The notes beneath the pieces are model-generated. The model was not told where the DNA came from. It saw only the letters and a program-made list of their open reading frames with translations, and ran no database searches. From contig JAQGAU010001231.1 of NCBI GenBank assembly GCA_034698045.1, forward strand, positions 1-20,428: a stretch of DNA of 20,428 nucleotides. Direction: 5' to 3'. Origin of the DNA: Paramacrobiotus richtersi (Eukaryota > Tardigrada > Eutardigrada > Parachela > Macrobiotidae). Shown piece after piece: positions 18,526-20,428 of the stretch (its first letter is position 1; each line of letters opens with the position of its first letter). Made by a program: the position numbers and the translations under genes.

Positions 18526-18533
18526 TGAAACAG
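18494..18533 (+). repeat. 20-bp tandem duplication within the long relic
   Basis: GTGTGAAGAATCTGAAACAG (18494-18513) is followed directly by a copy with one change (GTGTC..., 18514-18533). Because 20 is not a multiple of three, the duplication itself shifts the reading frame, and the downstream frame (LKQLYDPATPLHMPL) resumes in the second copy. Confidence 0.85.
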
Positions 18534-19454
18534 CTGTATGATCCTGCAACACCGTTGCATATGCCACTGGTAAGCAAAGAAGCGAATGAATTCGCGCAAT
18601 TCTGGGTGAAAAACGTAATGGATTTATCGAAAGATACGGAAGATAAAATGTTTCGTGCTATCGACCAGCATACTGAATTGCAGAATGTGGCGAAAAGGTA
18701 ACCGAGTCCTAGAAAGCTGCATTCCTTCAAGCGGGGAAGTGCAAGCAGCGGAAGCTCGTCGGAAGAACCCTTCGAGACGCGTACTCTGGACAAGCATAAT
18801 ACCGGAGAGCCGAATCACAGTTAACGCCGAATTCCGGGAGCGTACGGATATGGACAGCAAGAAGCCCGTAGTCGATATGAGAAAGTCCCTGGACCATCTT
18901 GGACACCTTCATACCGTAGTCGTCAGTTGAAAGTCAGTCGTCAGTCGTCAGCTGGCGATGCGCGTAACAAGTTGAATGAGCCTGAGTTCTCGCAGCCGTA
19001 TCCACTTCCGTATGCGAAAATGCCAGTGATGCCTGTACCGGAAGAGGTTAAGGATCAGATGCATCGAGTGAGCGATCGAATAAAGAAAGACCACAGTGGT
19101 TCCCGAATGCAATTGAATGGCAAGAGAGTTACTTCTCGTTTAGCTAGTCCTGAACGGCGGCCAGTAAACGACCGAATCAAGCTCAAGAAAGGACGAATTG
19201 ATCGTTTCGTTAATGATCCGAATGCTGATCGACCTGCCGATTACGACAGCTTCCGACTTCCACATAAGGATGACGCGATTGCATTCATCGGTACGATGCC
19301 TGAAATTTTGAAAATAAGTACGATGGGAATTACTGGAGATGTCTAAGCCTGGATGGAATGCAGTCAGCGTTTGTTGGTCTAGTCGCATGTACGTTATTTC
19401 ACTCGGGGAGAAATTAAACTGGTTGATAAAGATATCACCAAACTACGCGTTTGA
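18526..19454 (+). pseudogene. Long relic, segment 7: C-terminal region
   Basis: A single frame is maintained to 19454 with stops at 18699, 18822, 19344 and 19380. It begins with a helical patch (SKEANEFAQFWVKNVMDL; KMFRAIDQHTELQNVAK), passes a Ser-rich stretch and a Tyr/Arg/Pro stretch, and then a basic part (EEVKDQMHRVSDRIKKDH; RRPVNDRIKLKKGRIDRF). The last legible part is RYFTRGEIKLVDKDITKLRV before TGA at 19452-19454. A GTCAGTC micro-repeat (about 18920-18950) lies inside. No domain is recognised. Confidence 0.65.
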
Positions 19455-19936
19455 ATGTGTGTATTCGTAGCTGCATCATTATAACGTTTGCGCACCACCG
19501 AAATTCTGACTTACATTGGCGTATTCTTACTGACATCGTGCCCGTGCCAGCGAAATTGACCAAATTGTCTGTAAATGCTCTTGTCTGTAAGGGGCGTAGA
19601 CGAAAACGCACGACGTGAATGGGCGTTCCCTGTCAAGCCTGTAAAGCGGCTCACTTACTTACAGAGATCGGGCAAACTAGAATTTTGATTGGCTTCCTGA
19701 ACATTTAATTTAGATCGAGCGTGACTGGCGCCAATCAGAAAATTGCGGAGCGTTGCGTGCAACTAGACAGCCCGACAGAATAGTGCAGTAAATTCTGTAG
19801 GAAATTTTGAGATTAAGAATCTGGATCAAAATCCGAATTTACTCCCGAGTTTTTGCTGGAACTTAAAAACCCATGATAATATCTTGTAAATCCAGCAAGT
19901 TTGGGGTGAGTGAATACCATTCCCAACCGATCTTTC

Positions 19937-19971
19937 AGCAGGGAACCCTGCTCGGCGCTGGCTACCCAGCA
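19937..19971. repeat. Hairpin pair: AGCAGGG-AA-CCCTGCT and GCTGG-CTAC-CCAGC
   Basis: A 7-bp perfect stem with a 2-nt spacer (19937-19952) is followed by an interrupted palindrome GCTGGCTACCCAGCA (19957-19971). The second motif recurs exactly at 20264-20278, 307 bp downstream. Confidence 0.6.
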
Positions 19972-20263
19972 GACTGCATGCTGCCACGGCTTTTGTGGGA
20001 AGTCTTTTCTTTAGCATCCTGCAGCTGCGATGGTTTAGCCCGGAAAAGTGATTGTTGATGGTGTGTGGCAGAAGACTCAAAAGTACACACGGTAAGGCGC
20101 TCGCACTCGTTTTAATTTTCAGACATCTGCTTGATATCACTTCGTTCGTATTAAAACTACTGCTAATTACGGATATAGCTGTACATTTAACGAAAATATC
20201 CGTAAATTTTTTAACGCAGTTTTTTCCTGCGATTTGTTCTTTTTCTACGGGGATATCCCATGT

Positions 20264-20278
20264 GCTGGCTACCCAGCA
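20264..20278. repeat. Second copy of GCTGGCTACCCAGCA
   Basis: Fifteen bases identical to 19957-19971, again an interrupted palindrome, and again close to another palindrome (GGGATATCCC, 20250-20259). The two copies may mark the ends or subterminal motifs of a small unrecognised element. Confidence 0.6.
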
Positions 20279-20428
20279 AAAGATAAAAATCGCTCAACGT
20301 GAGTGATTTGTTACATGATTTATTTTCTTGGTAAATGAAATAACGCTGGTCCTACTTTTGAAATATATCAATTTCGTTCTGGTGCTCTCCAGTAAAAAAA
20401 CGTATAACGGGAATTTTCTTTTCTCGTA

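Larger units (their letters stand above)
13483..19454 (+). pseudogene. Long decayed ORF (about 2,000 codons), unknown protein
   Basis: Coding character continues on one strand for nearly 6 kb, switching frame at about 13810, 13975, 14235, 14680, 15265, 16075, 16205 and 17310, and repeatedly within 17785-18525. In-frame stops include 13612 TAA, 14044 TAG, 14460 TAA, 14741 TAG, 15026 TAG, 17548 TGA, 18699 TAA, 18822 TAA and 19344 TAA. The product is charged, low-complexity and cysteine-poor, with many Ser/Thr-Pro sites, Lys/Glu tracts and one clear coiled coil. There is no signal peptide or convincing membrane anchor, no CCHC zinc knuckle, and no polymerase, protease or integrase motif. It therefore does not look like a standard env, gag or pol. 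First in-frame ATG is 13543. It follows the Gypsy pol relic on the same strand with similar wear. It could be a third ORF of that element, a processed host pseudogene or a viral relic. The family is not recognised. Confidence 0.7.
19455..20428. other. No recognisable gene; hairpins only
   Basis: After the relic no coding is supported; the frames 19826-20140, 19873-20058 and 20052-20306 lack family signatures. Inverted pairs are frequent: AATTTTGATTGGC near 19680 with GCCAATCAGAAAATT near 19730, TTGCTGGA with TCCAGCAA near 19853-19898, and GGGATATCCC at 20250-20259. If the long relic belongs to an LTR element, its 3' LTR should start in this region, but with no second copy in the window I cannot delimit it. 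Confidence 0.4.

Noticed and set aside
13483-19454. Stop-codon reassignment or programmed readthrough explaining in-frame stops
   Set aside because: All three stop codons occur in frame and several true frame changes are present, which recoding of one codon cannot explain.
13483-19454. Calling the long relic an envelope (env) gene
   Set aside because: No signal peptide, fusion-peptide-like segment, membrane anchor or cysteine-rich ectodomain is visible. The text is mostly charged and disordered.
13483-19454. Calling the long relic a gag of a tandem second element
   Set aside because: It is far longer than usual gag, no CCHC zinc knuckle is seen, and no protease or reverse transcriptase follows it before 20428. 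Not fully excluded.

Overview
The window looks like repeat-rich, gene-poor DNA from a eukaryote, most likely an invertebrate animal. The reasons are decayed Ty3/Gypsy and non-LTR retrotransposon coding sequence, several foldback/MITE-like elements with TA flanks, degenerate minisatellites, no operon-like gene packing, and a splice-acceptor-like site. No intact host gene, tRNA or rRNA gene was recognised. The species cannot be fixed from the sequence.

Left part (1-10.9 kb): essentially non-coding repeats. There is a GACAG-based tandem array (1894-2201), a diverged dispersed repeat present twice in the same orientation (2262-2725 and 3863-4335), and a second GACAG array built of 111-bp units (4336-4571). 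Then come a roughly 200-bp MITE-like element (6861-7061), a 707-bp foldback flanked by TA (7564-8274) with a double AP-1-type palindrome inside, a mosaic inverted-repeat element whose middle block points the same way in both arms (8570-9080), a 72-bp palindrome (9170-9241) and a roughly 65-bp minisatellite (9691-10124).

Right part (10.9-19.5 kb): decayed coding sequence, all on the + strand. It starts with the C-terminal tail of a non-LTR retrotransposon polyprotein (10920-11285). Next is a broken Ty3/Gypsy pol relic (11379-12546), in which the end of the reverse transcriptase domain runs straight into the integrase catalytic core, so RNase H and the integrase zinc domain are missing. After 0.9 kb of AT-rich sequence dense in hairpins and palindromes, and immediately after a good 3' splice-site look-alike (13461-13482), a second and much longer coding relic begins. 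It runs to 19454, about 2,000 codons with roughly ten or more frame changes and about ten in-frame stops. Its product is charged, largely disordered, cysteine-poor and rich in Ser/Thr-Pro, with a coiled coil and a possible winged-helix segment. I do not recognise its family.

The main hypothesis is that the pol relic and the long relic belong to one large Gypsy-class element with an unusual third ORF, possibly expressed by splicing. They share strand, decay level and codon flavour (many CCG/ACCGG). A processed host pseudogene or an unrelated element is also possible. The last kilobase (19455-20428) holds only short hairpins.
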